A stretch of 64,000 nucleotides of DNA from Streptomyces zinciresistens K42 (GTDB lineage: Bacteria > Actinomycetota > Actinomycetes > Streptomycetales > Streptomycetaceae). Where the stretch lies: positions 1-64,000 of the forward strand of contig NZ_AGBF01000021.1 of the NCBI RefSeq assembly GCF_000225525.1. Reading direction: 5' to 3'. How positions within the stretch are numbered: position 1 is the stretch's first letter; each line of letters starts with the position of its first letter. The position numbers and the translations under genes were made by a program. The notes under the pieces are model-generated. The model was given only the letters and a program-made list of their open reading frames with translations, ran no database searches and was not told the origin of the DNA. This document shows, one piece after another, positions 26,298-34,544 of the stretch.

Positions 26298-26849
26298 TCA
26301 GGGGCGGAAGCCCTGGATCGCCAGCTCCATCAGGCGCTCGGCCCGGACCGCGCCCTCCGGGGTCGCGGGGGTGCGCCACAGGCAGCTCAGCAGCATGATC
26401 ACGTCGACCGGGTCGATGCCGGGGCGGATCTCGCCCGCGCGCTCGCAGGCGTCGAGGAGCCGGCCCACGGCGGCGCTGACCGGCGGCCAGGACTCGCTCA
26501 CGACCGCCTGCGCCGCCGCGGAGTTGAGCGCTTCCCCCACGCCGTGCTTGATACGTGCGTAGCTCGCGAGGTCGGTGAACCACCGGCGCAGTGCGTCCAG
26601 CGGCTCCCGCGTGGCCAGCAGGTCCGGCACGGACGCCACCAGCAGGCCTATGTCGCGGCGGTAGACCTCCAGCATCAGCACCTCCCTGGTCGGGAAGTGC
26701 CGGTAGAGCGTGCCGGGGCCGACACCCGCGCGCTTGGCGATGGAGTTCAGCGAGGTGTCCGGGTTCTCGGCGAACGCGTCATGTGCGACCTGGAGGATCG
26801 CCTCCCGGTTCTTCAGTGCGTCGGTGCGCTGCGGTCGTGTGCCGGCCAT
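26298..26849 (-). CDS. TetR-family transcriptional regulator
   Basis: A 183-residue repressor. The N-terminal HTH is clear: NREAILQVAHDAFAENPDTS, LNSIAKRAGVGPGTLYRHFP. The C-terminal ligand domain (RRWFTDLASYARIKHGVGEA onward) is of the common TetR type that pairs with oxidoreductases. It is divergent from the aldo/keto reductase with a 110-bp gap containing two matched palindromes, so autoregulation and control of the reductase are likely. Its 3' end abuts a truncated MarR-GNAT gene. Confidence 0.9.
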   Translation of the reverse strand: MAGTRPQRTDALKNREAILQVAHDAFAENPDTSLNSIAKRAGVGPGTLYRHFPTREVLMLEVYRRDIGLLVASVPDLLATREPLDALRRWFTDLASYARIKHGVGEALNSAAAQAVVSESWPPVSAAVGRLLDACERAGEIRPGIDPVDVIMLLSCLWRTPATPEGAVRAERLMELAIQGFRP

Positions 26850-26888
26850 GGCCCCCTCCGTCGTCGGCGGTCGGCCGGGATTGCCAAC

Positions 26889-26936
26889 CGGAGACCTCTC
26901 CGTTAATGTCGAACTCGAAGCGGAGAGCTCTCCGCT
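26889..26936. promoter_or_regulatory. Two TetR-type operators
   Basis: agcggagagctctccgct (26919-26936) is a perfect 18-bp palindrome. cggagacctctccg (26890-26903) is a near copy with a mismatched centre. They are 31 bp apart, about three helical turns, and lie between the divergent TetR and aldo/keto reductase starts. Confidence 0.75.
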
Positions 26937-26959
26937 ACCGTTCGATCATAGGAGTCGGC

Positions 26960-28009
26960 ATGCGTTACATCAAGCTCGGCCGCACCGGCCTCGACGTGTC
27001 CCCGGTGGCCATCGGCGCCATGACCTACGGCGACCCCGGCCGCGGCCACCCGGTCTGGTCCCTCGACGAGGAGTCGAGCCGCCCGCTGATCAAGCACGCG
27101 CTCGACGCGGGCATCAACTTCTTCGACACCGCGAACCTCTACTCCTACGGCTCCAGCGAGGAGATCCTCGGCCGCGCGCTGAAGGACTACGCCGACCGCG
27201 ACGACGTGGTCGTCACCACCAAGGTCCGCAACACCATGCGCCCGGGGCGGCCCAACGGCGGCGGCCTGTCCCGCAAGGCGGTCATGAGTGAGATCGACGC
27301 CAGTCTGCGCCGGCTCGGCACCGACTACGTCGACGTCTACATGGTCCACCGCCTCGACAGCGAGACCCCGCTGGAGGAGACCCTGGAGGCCCTGAACGAC
27401 GTGGTGCGGGCCGGGAAGGCCCGCTATCTGGGGGCCTCGTCCATGCACGCCTGGCAGTTCGCCAAGGCCCTGCGGCTCCAGGAGCGGCACGGCTGGGCGC
27501 GGTTCGTCACCATGCAGGACCACTACAACCTCCTCGCCCGCGAGGAGGAGCGCGAGATGCTGCCGCTCTGCGCCGACGAGGGCATCGCCACCACCGTCTG
27601 GAGCCCGCTGGCCCGCGGCCGGCTGGCCCGCCCCTTCGACCGGGCCCACGAGGGCGCCCGCGCCGCCACCGACGGCGGCTACGCCGACCAGCTCTACCGG
27701 GCCGACGCCGAGGGCGACCGCCGTATCCTCGACGAGGTCGGCGCGCTCGCCGAGGCGCACGGCGTCTCCCGCGCCCAGGTCGCCCTGGCCTGGCTGCGCC
27801 GCAACCCCGTCGTGGCCGCACCGCTGGTCGGGGCCCGCACGGTCCGCCAGATCGACGAGGCGGTGGCCTCCCTCGACCTCACCCTCACCGACGACGAGGC
27901 CCGCCGCCTCGAAGCGCCCTACACCCCCCGCGACGACTTCCAGGGCGTCTCCGACCCGGCGGAGATGGAACGCATCAAGGCGGCCGTCCCCGGCTTCGCC
28001 AACGTCTGA
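26960..28009 (+). CDS. Aldo/keto reductase
   Basis: A 349-residue NADPH-dependent reductase of the AKR superfamily (TIM barrel), in the potassium-channel-beta-like/YghZ subgroup. The catalytic tetrad is present: D56 and Y61 in FFDTANLYSYG, K88 in VVTTKVRN, and H130 in DVYMVHRLD. The cofactor end has VAAPLVGARTVRQIDEAV. The ATG at 26960 follows ggag at 26951. Controlled in all likelihood by the divergent TetR repressor. It reduces aldehydes or ketones; the real substrate may be the TetR ligand or a toxic carbonyl. An SDR gene follows 42 bp later and is probably cotranscribed. Confidence 0.9.
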   Translation: MRYIKLGRTGLDVSPVAIGAMTYGDPGRGHPVWSLDEESSRPLIKHALDAGINFFDTANLYSYGSSEEILGRALKDYADRDDVVVTTKVRNTMRPGRPNGGGLSRKAVMSEIDASLRRLGTDYVDVYMVHRLDSETPLEETLEALNDVVRAGKARYLGASSMHAWQFAKALRLQERHGWARFVTMQDHYNLLAREEEREMLPLCADEGIATTVWSPLARGRLARPFDRAHEGARAATDGGYADQLYRADAEGDRRILDEVGALAEAHGVSRAQVALAWLRRNPVVAAPLVGARTVRQIDEAVASLDLTLTDDEARRLEAPYTPRDDFQGVSDPAEMERIKAAVPGFANV

Positions 28010-28051
28010 CCCGCACGACCCACGGCACGACGATCGAGGAGAGCGACGAAC

Positions 28052-29080
28052 ATGGCCGACGTACTGGTGACAGGCGGATCGGGCTACATCGGGAGCTGGT
28101 GCGTCCTGGCCCTGCTGGACGCGGGCCACTCGGTCCGCACCACGGTCCGCGACCCGTCCCGCGAACCGGGACTGCGGGAGATGCTGCGGCGCGGCGGAGC
28201 CGCCCCGGACGCGCCCCTGCAGGTCGTGGCCGCGGACCTCACGCGGGACGAGGGGTGGCCGGAGGCGGTGCGCGGGTGCGACGCCGTCCTGCACGTCGCC
28301 TCCCCGACCCTGACCAGCGCCCCGCGCTCGGACGACGAGATGGTCGGGCCGGCCCGCGACGGAGTGCTGCGGGTCCTGCGTGCGGCCCGGGACGCGGGCG
28401 TCCGGCGGGTGGTCCTGACCTCGGCGATCGGTGCCGTCGCCTACGGCCACCCGGACCGGGACACGCCGTTCACGGAGGACGACTGGACGAACGTGGACGC
28501 GGGCGTCGAGCCCTACCAGAAGTCCAAGACGCTTGCGGAGCGCGCCGCCTGGGACTTCGTACGGACCGAGGGCGGCGGGCCGGAGCTGGCCACCGTGAAC
28601 CCGACCGGCGTCCTCGGCCCGGTCCTCGGACCCGACTACTCCCCCTCCCTCGGGCTGATCCGGCGGATGGTGGACGGTTCGATGCCGGTGGCCCTGCCCT
28701 TCGCCTCCGGCTACGTGGACGTGCGGGACGTGGCCGACCTGCATCTGCGGGCCATGACCGATCCGGCCGCCGCGGGGGAGCGGTTCATCGCGACGTCCGG
28801 CCGCAGCCTGTGGGTCCGCGAGGTCGCGGCCGTGCTGCGCGCCCGCCTGGGCGACCGCGCGGCCGCCGCGCCCACCCGCGAGATGCCGCTCTGGGCCGCC
28901 CGGGGGCTGTCCCTGGTCAACTCCGACCTGCGGACGCTGCGCAGACTGCTCGGCAAGAACCTCGACGCCACCTCCGAGAAGGCCCAGCGCCTGCTGGGCT
29001 GGCGGCCGCGTCCCGTCGAGGACACCCTCGCCGAGACCGCCGAGAGCCTCCTCGCGCTCAGCGCCGCCGACACGGCCTGA
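28052..29080 (+). CDS. Extended SDR, dihydroflavonol-4-reductase-like NAD(P)-dependent reductase
   Basis: A 342-residue extended short-chain dehydrogenase. The Rossmann motif is TGGSGYIGSW (7-16) and the catalytic pair is Y155 and K159 in EPYQKSKTLAER. The middle region (LHVASPTLTSAP, LTSAIGAVAYGH, TVNPTGVLGPVLGPDYS) is that of dihydroflavonol reductase/aldehyde-reductase-like proteins. ATG start after GAGGAGAG. It lies just after the aldo/keto reductase, so both may detoxify carbonyl compounds under the same TetR control. Confidence 0.85.
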   Translation: MADVLVTGGSGYIGSWCVLALLDAGHSVRTTVRDPSREPGLREMLRRGGAAPDAPLQVVAADLTRDEGWPEAVRGCDAVLHVASPTLTSAPRSDDEMVGPARDGVLRVLRAARDAGVRRVVLTSAIGAVAYGHPDRDTPFTEDDWTNVDAGVEPYQKSKTLAERAAWDFVRTEGGGPELATVNPTGVLGPVLGPDYSPSLGLIRRMVDGSMPVALPFASGYVDVRDVADLHLRAMTDPAAAGERFIATSGRSLWVREVAAVLRARLGDRAAAAPTREMPLWAARGLSLVNSDLRTLRRLLGKNLDATSEKAQRLLGWRPRPVEDTLAETAESLLALSAADTA

Positions 29081-29290
29081 GCGGCCGGAACCCCGCTCCC
29101 GGGCTGGTGATGCGGCCGGGAGGGTTCGCCGGGTGGCTCGCGGCGTCCGGTGCGGTCCCCCGCAGGGCGGGAGCGTCACCCGCGTACGGGACTTGCTCGG
29201 GTGAGGCGACAACGCGGCGTGGGGTCCCCCTGCTCGCGGAGCCCGGGGGAGCCGCGGCGGGCGGCGGATGCCGTCAAGGGGCGGCGGCCC

Positions 29291-30337
29291 TCACCTCCGC
29301 GGCCCCCCGGTGGACCCCCGCACCATCAACTCGCCCCGTATCGTGGCGATTCCGCCGGGCGGTGGTTCCTCGCGGCCCATCGCGATGCGGCCCGCGCGCG
29401 CGCCCGCCTCGGCCAGCGGCAGCCGGACGGTCGTGAGGGACGGCACCGTGTCCACGCTGAACGGCAGGTCGTCGAAGCCCGCCACCGAGACGTCCTCCGG
29501 GATGCGCAGGCCGGCGTCCCGCAGGGCCGCGCACGCGCCGAGGGCGACGGAGTCGTTGGCCGCGACCACCGCGGTCAACGCCGGTTCTCTGCGCAGCAGT
29601 TCGAGGGTCGCCTCATAGCCGGACCGCCGGTCGTAGCGGCCGTGCACCGTCCGCTTCCCGTCGTCGTCCAGGCCGTGCGCCGCCAGCGCGGCACGGTGGC
29701 CCTCCAGGCGGTGCCGGGTGGTCGTGCGCTCCTCGGGGCCCGCGATGTAGCCCAGCCGACGGTGGCCCAGCGCGATCAGATGCTCGGTCAGCTCCCGCCC
29801 GCCCCCGCGGTTGTCGAAGGTCAGCGCGATGGCCCCGGTGTCCGGCGCGGGCGGGCGCCCGCACAGCACCACGCGGGTCCCCGCCTCCGACAGCCTGCGC
29901 AGCTTGGCCGCGACGGCCGCCGCGTGCGGCGCGTTCTCCATGGCGCCGCCGGTCAGCACGACCGCCGCCGCGCGCTGGCGCTGGAGCAGGGTCAGATAGG
30001 TCAGTTCACGCTCCGGCGACCCCCCGGTGTTGCAGACGACCGCCAGCCGCTCGCCGCCGGCCCGGCCGCCGGGGCCGCCTATCTCGGACTGGATGGCGCT
30101 CGCCATGATCCCGAAGAACGGGTCGGCGATGTCGTTGACGAGGATGCCGACCAGGTCGGAGGTGGCGGCGGCCAGGGAACTGGCGGGACCGTTCAGCACG
30201 TAGTCCAGCTCGTCCACCGCGCGCAGCACCCGCTCCCGGGTGGAGGCGGCGACGGGGTAGTTCCCGTTCAGTACGCGCGACACCGTCGCGGGCGAGACCT
30301 GGGCGCGGGCCGCCACGTCCGCCAGGGTCACCGTCAT
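29291..30337 (-). CDS. LacI-family transcriptional regulator of the Gfo/Idh-DUF993 operon
   Basis: A 348-residue LacI/GalR repressor: HTH VTLADVAARAQVSPATVSRV with hinge region YVLNGPASSLAAATSD, then a periplasmic-binding-protein-like sensor (IADPFFGIMASAIQSEI, GHRRLGYIAGP, VVAANDSVALGAC, VAGFDDLPFS). The ATG at 30337 follows GGAGGACGACGAG. The hinge lacks the usual LxxRRT order but is otherwise standard. Divergent from the dehydrogenase operon, with an AGCGCT-core operator in the gap. Expected inducer is a sugar or sugar derivative handled by that operon. Confidence 0.9.
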   Translation of the reverse strand: MTVTLADVAARAQVSPATVSRVLNGNYPVAASTRERVLRAVDELDYVLNGPASSLAAATSDLVGILVNDIADPFFGIMASAIQSEIGGPGGRAGGERLAVVCNTGGSPERELTYLTLLQRQRAAAVVLTGGAMENAPHAAAVAAKLRRLSEAGTRVVLCGRPPAPDTGAIALTFDNRGGGRELTEHLIALGHRRLGYIAGPEERTTTRHRLEGHRAALAAHGLDDDGKRTVHGRYDRRSGYEATLELLRREPALTAVVAANDSVALGACAALRDAGLRIPEDVSVAGFDDLPFSVDTVPSLTTVRLPLAEAGARAGRIAMGREEPPPGGIATIRGELMVRGSTGGPRR

Positions 30338-30549
30338 CTCGTCGTCCTCCGGTCGTGCATCGTCGTACCACCTCGTGCGGCTCGCCGCCCGGCCGTCCCG
30401 TCCTCCCGGGCGGGCCCGGCGCGGCCGCGGTTGTGTGCATGTCGAGCAGACCTTAAGGCCAACCGCCCCGTCTGTTCGTCCCCTCGAACAACTCAACCCC
30501 GTCACGGTCTTGTCCCACCGCTGACCAGAGGCTAGCTTCTCCTCAGATA

Positions 30550-30561
30550 GAAAGCGCTTGC
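30550..30561. promoter_or_regulatory. LacI-type operator with AGCGCT core
   Basis: gaaagcgcttgc at 30550-30561 contains the palindrome aagcgctt, the core favoured by LacI-family sugar repressors in Streptomyces. It lies in the 306-bp gap between the divergent LacI and dehydrogenase genes, about 90 bp before the latter. Confidence 0.65.
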
Positions 30562-30643
30562 TGCGACCCTCATCAGGAGAAGTGCGCGCGGGCGCACACC
30601 ACCGCGCACGAACGCCGTGTACGGCACCGACGAAGGGAACGAC

Positions 30644-31801
30644 GTGACACGCAAGACGGTGCGTATCGCCATGAACGGTGTGACCGGGCGCATGGGCTAC
30701 CGCCAGCACCTGGTCCGCTCCATCCTGGCCCTCCGCGAGCAGGGCGGCCTCGACCTCGGCGACGGCACCCTGCTGTGGCCGGAGCCGATCCTGCTCGGCC
30801 GCCGCGAGTACGCCCTCAAGGCGCTCGCCGAACGGCACGGCCTCGACCCGCAGAACGTCTCCACCGACCTCGACGCGGTCCTCGCCGACCCGGACGTCGA
30901 CATCTACTTCGACGCCCAGGTGACCTCCGCCCGCGAGGAGGCGCTCACCAGGGCGATCGCCGCGGGCAAGCACCTCTACACCGAGAAGCCCACCGCCACC
31001 GGACTGGCCGGCGCCCTGCGGCTCGCCCGGCTCGCCGCCGACGCCGGCGTCAAGCACGGCGTCGTCCAGGACAAGCTGTTCCTGCCGGGCCTGCGCAAGC
31101 TGAAGCGGCTCATCGACGGCGGCTTCTTCGGCCGGATCCTCTCCGTGCGCGGCGAGTTCGGCTACTGGGTCTTCGAGGGCGACTGGCAGAGCGCCCAGCG
31201 CCCCTCCTGGAACTACCGCGCCGAGGACGGCGGCGGCATCGTCGTCGACATGTTCCCGCACTGGGAGTACGTCCTGCACGAGCTGTTCGGCCGGGTGACC
31301 TCCGTGCAGGCCCTCGCCACCACCCACGTCCCGCAGCGCTGGGACGAGAACGGCAAGCCCTACGACGCCACGGCCGACGACGCCGCCTACGGCGTCTTCG
31401 AACTCGAAGGCGGCGCCGTCGCGCAGATCAACTCCTCCTGGGCGGTGCGCGTCCACCGCGACGAACTCGTCGAGTTCCAGGTCGACGGCACGGAGGGCTC
31501 CGCCGTCGCGGGCCTGCGCACCTGCCGTGTCCAGCACCGCTCCCTCACCCCGAAGCCGGTCTGGAACCCGGACATCCCGGCCACCTACTCCTTCCGCGAC
31601 CAGTGGCAGGAGATCCCGGACAACGACGACTTCGACAACGGCTTCAAGGCCCAGTGGGAGCTGTTCCTGCGCCACGTGTACGCCGACGCCCCCTACCACT
31701 GGGACCTCCTCGCCGGCGCCCGCGGCGTCCAGCTCGCCGAACTGGGCCTGCGCTCCTCGGCCGAGGGCCGCCGCCTCGACGTACCGGAGATCACGCTGTG
31801 A
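30644..31801 (+). CDS. Gfo/Idh/MocA-family oxidoreductase
   Basis: A 385-residue NAD(P)-dependent dehydrogenase. The Rossmann start reads VRIAMNGVTGRMGYRQ, the EKP motif that binds nicotinamide is at 114-116 (LYTEKPTATG), and the C-terminal domain has the catalytic-type HWEYVLHELFG. The GTG at 30644 with GAAGGGA 5 nt upstream is preferred over an ATG at 30617. This family oxidises secondary hydroxyls of sugars, cyclitols or glycosides, often at C3. It is the first of three genes joined by 4-bp GTGA overlaps. The partner DUF993 and TIM-barrel proteins suggest oxidation followed by aldol/eliminative cleavage or epimerisation (inference). Confidence 0.88.
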   Translation: MTRKTVRIAMNGVTGRMGYRQHLVRSILALREQGGLDLGDGTLLWPEPILLGRREYALKALAERHGLDPQNVSTDLDAVLADPDVDIYFDAQVTSAREEALTRAIAAGKHLYTEKPTATGLAGALRLARLAADAGVKHGVVQDKLFLPGLRKLKRLIDGGFFGRILSVRGEFGYWVFEGDWQSAQRPSWNYRAEDGGGIVVDMFPHWEYVLHELFGRVTSVQALATTHVPQRWDENGKPYDATADDAAYGVFELEGGAVAQINSSWAVRVHRDELVEFQVDGTEGSAVAGLRTCRVQHRSLTPKPVWNPDIPATYSFRDQWQEIPDNDDFDNGFKAQWELFLRHVYADAPYHWDLLAGARGVQLAELGLRSSAEGRRLDVPEITL

Positions 31802-32949
31802 CGATCCGACTGCCCCGCCCCGGCGGCGCCCTGCACACCTACGAGCCGCGCGCCGAACCCCTCGCGCCCGCCCCCGGCGCGCCCCTCGCCTCCCGTACGG
31901 TCTTCTCCGCGGCCCATGTCGTCGCCGACCCGTACGCCGACGTCCCGCCCGGCGCGCCCGCCGCCGTCGACTGGGACGCCACCCTCGCCTTCCGCCGCCA
32001 TCTGTGGTCGCACGGGCTCGGCGTCGCCGAGGCCATGGACACCGCCCAGCGCGGGATGGGCCTGGACTGGGCCGGCGCGGCCGAACTGATCCGCCGCAGC
32101 GCCGCCGAGGCCAGGGCGGCCGGCGGCCGGATCGCGTGCGGAGCCGGCACCGACCAGCTCACCGCCGGCTCCCTCGCCGAGGTCCGCGCGGCCTACGAGG
32201 AGCAGCTCGCCGTCGTCGAGGAGAGCGGCGCGCAGGCCGTCCTCATGGCCTCGCGCGCGCTCGCCGGCGCCGCCTCCGGCCCCGAGGACTACCTGGAGGT
32301 CTACGGCCATCTGCTGCGCCAGGCCGCCGAGCCGGTGATCCTGCACTGGCTCGGCCCGATGTTCGACCCCGCGCTGGAGGGCTACTGGGGCGCGGACGAC
32401 CTCGACGCGGCCACGGAGACCTTCCTGGAGATCATCGCCGCGCACCCGGACAAGGTGGACGGCGTCAAGGTCTCGCTGCTGGACGCCGGGCGCGAGATCG
32501 CCCTGCGCCGCGCCCTGCCCGACGGGGTCCGCTGCTACACCGGCGACGACTTCCACTACCCCGAGCTGATCGCGGGCGACGACCAGGGCTTCAGCCACGC
32601 CCTGCTCGGCATCTTCGACCCGCTGGGCCCGCTGGCCGCCGAGGCCGTACGGGTGCTGGACACCGGGGACGCCGAGGGCTTCCGCCGACTCCTCGACCCC
32701 ACGGTCGAGTTGTCCCGGCACCTGTTCGCGCCCCCGACCCGCTTCTACAAGACCGGCGTCGTCCTGCTGGCCTGGCTGGCGGGCCACCAGGACCACTTCG
32801 CCATGGTCGGCGGGCTGCAGTCGGCCCGCTCCCTGCCGCACCTGGCCCGCGCCTACGAACTCGCCGACGACCTGGGGCTGTTCCCCGACCCGAAACTCGC
32901 CGAAGAGCGGATGAAGAACCTGCTCGCCGTGTACGGAGTGAACCAGTGA
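31798..32949 (+). CDS. DUF993 protein (dihydrodipicolinate synthase-like)
   Basis: A 383-residue member of the DUF993 family, distantly related to DHDPS/NAL aldolases. Starts at GTG 31798, overlapping the previous stop. A central TIM-barrel core is visible: GGRIACGAGTDQLTAGSL, AGAQAVLMASR-like strand, ILHWLGPMFDP, and HPDKVDGVKVSLLDAGREI, in which K224 sits where DHDPS enzymes carry the Schiff-base lysine. CYTGDDFHYPELIAGDDQG follows and resembles the substrate loop. If K224 is catalytic the enzyme would be a class I aldolase or dehydratase acting on a keto-sugar acid made by the neighbours. No member's reaction is known to me. Confidence 0.75.
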   Translation: MTIRLPRPGGALHTYEPRAEPLAPAPGAPLASRTVFSAAHVVADPYADVPPGAPAAVDWDATLAFRRHLWSHGLGVAEAMDTAQRGMGLDWAGAAELIRRSAAEARAAGGRIACGAGTDQLTAGSLAEVRAAYEEQLAVVEESGAQAVLMASRALAGAASGPEDYLEVYGHLLRQAAEPVILHWLGPMFDPALEGYWGADDLDAATETFLEIIAAHPDKVDGVKVSLLDAGREIALRRALPDGVRCYTGDDFHYPELIAGDDQGFSHALLGIFDPLGPLAAEAVRVLDTGDAEGFRRLLDPTVELSRHLFAPPTRFYKTGVVLLAWLAGHQDHFAMVGGLQSARSLPHLARAYELADDLGLFPDPKLAEERMKNLLAVYGVNQ

Positions 32950-33779
32950 CCGCCGACCTGTCCCGCTTCTCGATCAACCAGATGACGGTCAGGCAGCTGT
33001 CGCTGCCCGAACTGGCCGACGCCTGCGCCGCGTCGGGGGTGGGCGCCGTCGGCCTGTGGCGCGAACCGGTCCGGGAGTACGGCCTGGACGCGGCGGCGAA
33101 GCTGGTCCGGGACGCCGGTCTGAGGGTCACCACCCTGTGCCGCGGCGGCTTCCTCACCGCGATCGACCCGGAGGAGCGGGCGAGGGCGCTGGCGGACAAC
33201 CGGCGCGCCGTCGACGAGGCGGCCGTGCTGGGCACGGACGTCCTGGTCCTGGTCTCCGGCGGGCTCCCGGCCGGCTCCAAGGACCTGCCCGGCGCCCGCG
33301 AGCGCATCGCCGACGCGCTGGCGGTGCTGGCCCCGTACGCCGGGGAGCGCGGTGTGAAGCTGGCCGTCGAGCCGCTGCACCCGATGTACGCCGCCGACCG
33401 CTGCGTGGTGTCGACCCTGGCCCAGGCCCTCGACATCGCCGAGCGCTTCCCCGCGCACCAGGTCGGCGTCGCGGTCGACACCTACCACGTCTGGTGGGAC
33501 GAGGACGCGCCCGCGCAGATCGCCCGCGCGGGCGCGCAGGACCGTATCCACACCTTCCAACTCGCCGACTGGACCACCCCGTTGCCCGAGGGCGTCCTCA
33601 ACGGCCGGGGCCCGCTCGGTGACGGCGCCGTCGATCTGCGGGAGTGGCGCGGCCACGTCGAGGCGGCGGGCTACACCGGGGCCGTCGAGGTCGAGCTGTT
33701 CAACGACGCGCTGTGGGCCCGGGACGGACGGGAGGTGCTGGCGGAGACGGTACGGCGGTTCGTGGACCACGCCTGCTGA
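32946..33779 (+). CDS. Sugar phosphate isomerase/epimerase family protein
   Basis: A 277-residue xylose-isomerase-like TIM barrel starting at GTG 32946 (GTGA overlap). Metal-site segments are LAVEPLHPMYAADR (Glu, His), VGVAVDTYHVWWDED (Asp, His), RIHTFQLADW and a last AVEVELFNDALW (Glu). Family members include hydroxypyruvate isomerase, inosose dehydratase, 3-keto-sugar epimerases and C-glycoside lyases. Together with the upstream Gfo/Idh/MocA protein, a 3-keto-sugar or inosose-like chemistry is plausible. It ends the operon; a tandem repeat and a strong terminator follow. Confidence 0.8.
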   Translation: MTADLSRFSINQMTVRQLSLPELADACAASGVGAVGLWREPVREYGLDAAAKLVRDAGLRVTTLCRGGFLTAIDPEERARALADNRRAVDEAAVLGTDVLVLVSGGLPAGSKDLPGARERIADALAVLAPYAGERGVKLAVEPLHPMYAADRCVVSTLAQALDIAERFPAHQVGVAVDTYHVWWDEDAPAQIARAGAQDRIHTFQLADWTTPLPEGVLNGRGPLGDGAVDLREWRGHVEAAGYTGAVEVELFNDALWARDGREVLAETVRRFVDHAC

Positions 33780-34154
33780 CGCCGACCGGTCCGCGTCCGC
33801 CCCGCCCGCCGCGGCGCAGCGGGCAGCCCGGTGGGCAGGCGGGGTCCGCGGGGTCTGCGGGGTCCGCGGGGTCCCCGAGTCCGCGAGGCCCGTGAGGTCC
33901 GGCAGCTCCGTGAGGGCCGCCGTCCCGCGGAGAGCGGCTCCGGCGACCGGTGGGGAAACTTTCCGGGAAATCCGTGCAACCCTTCGCGGACGCCGCGGGT
34001 CATACGTGGCGGCAGGGCTTCTGCGGGGGGATTCGGGGGATCGCGGGAGCGCTGTCGGGAGGGGAGACGCGAGGGGCCCGGTCGACGGACCGGGCCCCTC
34101 GAAGCTCTCCCGGGACCGGCTCTCCCGGGGCCGCCGCGCTCCCGGGACCCGGGG
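33780..34154. other. Intergenic region with short tandem repeat, operator-like motif and terminator
   Basis: This 375-bp gap between convergent operons holds a 9-bp repeat (ggggtccgc and variants, four copies at 33841-33876), ggaaactttcc near 33955, and the terminator at 34071-34100. No coding frame is convincing. Confidence 0.5.
34071..34100. terminator. Strong terminator hairpin between the DUF993 operon and the ribose operon
   Basis: gaggggcccggtc (34071-34083) pairs perfectly with gaccgggcccctc (34088-34100) around a gacg tetraloop. It lies 54 bp beyond the rbsD stop and can end transcripts from both sides. Confidence 0.8.
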
Positions 34155-34544
34155 TCAGAAGAACACGCCGCAGCGCAGCAGCACGTTCGCGTACGGCCGG
34201 GCCTCCCCGGTCCGCACCACCAGCCGCGCCCCCGCCGACAGCTCCTTGAGCCGCTCGTGCGCCACCAGCTCCAGCGCGGGGAACTCGCCCGCCAGCAGCG
34301 CGGCCGCCGCGGGATTGGCCTCCCGCACCTCCCGCGCGGCCGTCGCGCCCTCCACCACCAGCTCGGCCAGCAGCCCCTCCAGCACCTCCGCGAAGGACGG
34401 CACCCCGGCCCTGAAGGCGAGGTCCACGACCCGGGGTCCGGCCGGTATCGGCATGCCCGCGTCGCAGACCAGGACGCCGTCGCCGTGGCCCAGCTCGGCG
34501 AGGGCGCCCGCCAGATGACGGTTGAGGATTCCGGCGCGCTTCAC
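34155..34544 (-). CDS. rbsD: D-ribose pyranase
   Basis: A 129-residue RbsD/FucU-family protein, the usual length. It converts beta-D-ribopyranose to the furanose form used by ribokinase. H20 (AELGHGD) and D28 (VLVCDAG) correspond to the catalytic pair known in Bacillus RbsD; ILNRHLAGAL and the C-terminal RTGEARPYANVLLRCGV are family signatures. The ATG overlaps the rbsK stop. Last gene of the ribose operon. Confidence 0.92.
   Translation of the reverse strand: MKRAGILNRHLAGALAELGHGDGVLVCDAGMPIPAGPRVVDLAFRAGVPSFAEVLEGLLAELVVEGATAAREVREANPAAAALLAGEFPALELVAHERLKELSAGARLVVRTGEARPYANVLLRCGVFF

Noticed and set aside
26903-29212. Long minus-strand frame over the aldo/keto reductase and SDR genes
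   Set aside because: Both plus-strand genes have catalytic motifs; the minus frame is low-complexity and crosses intergenic DNA.
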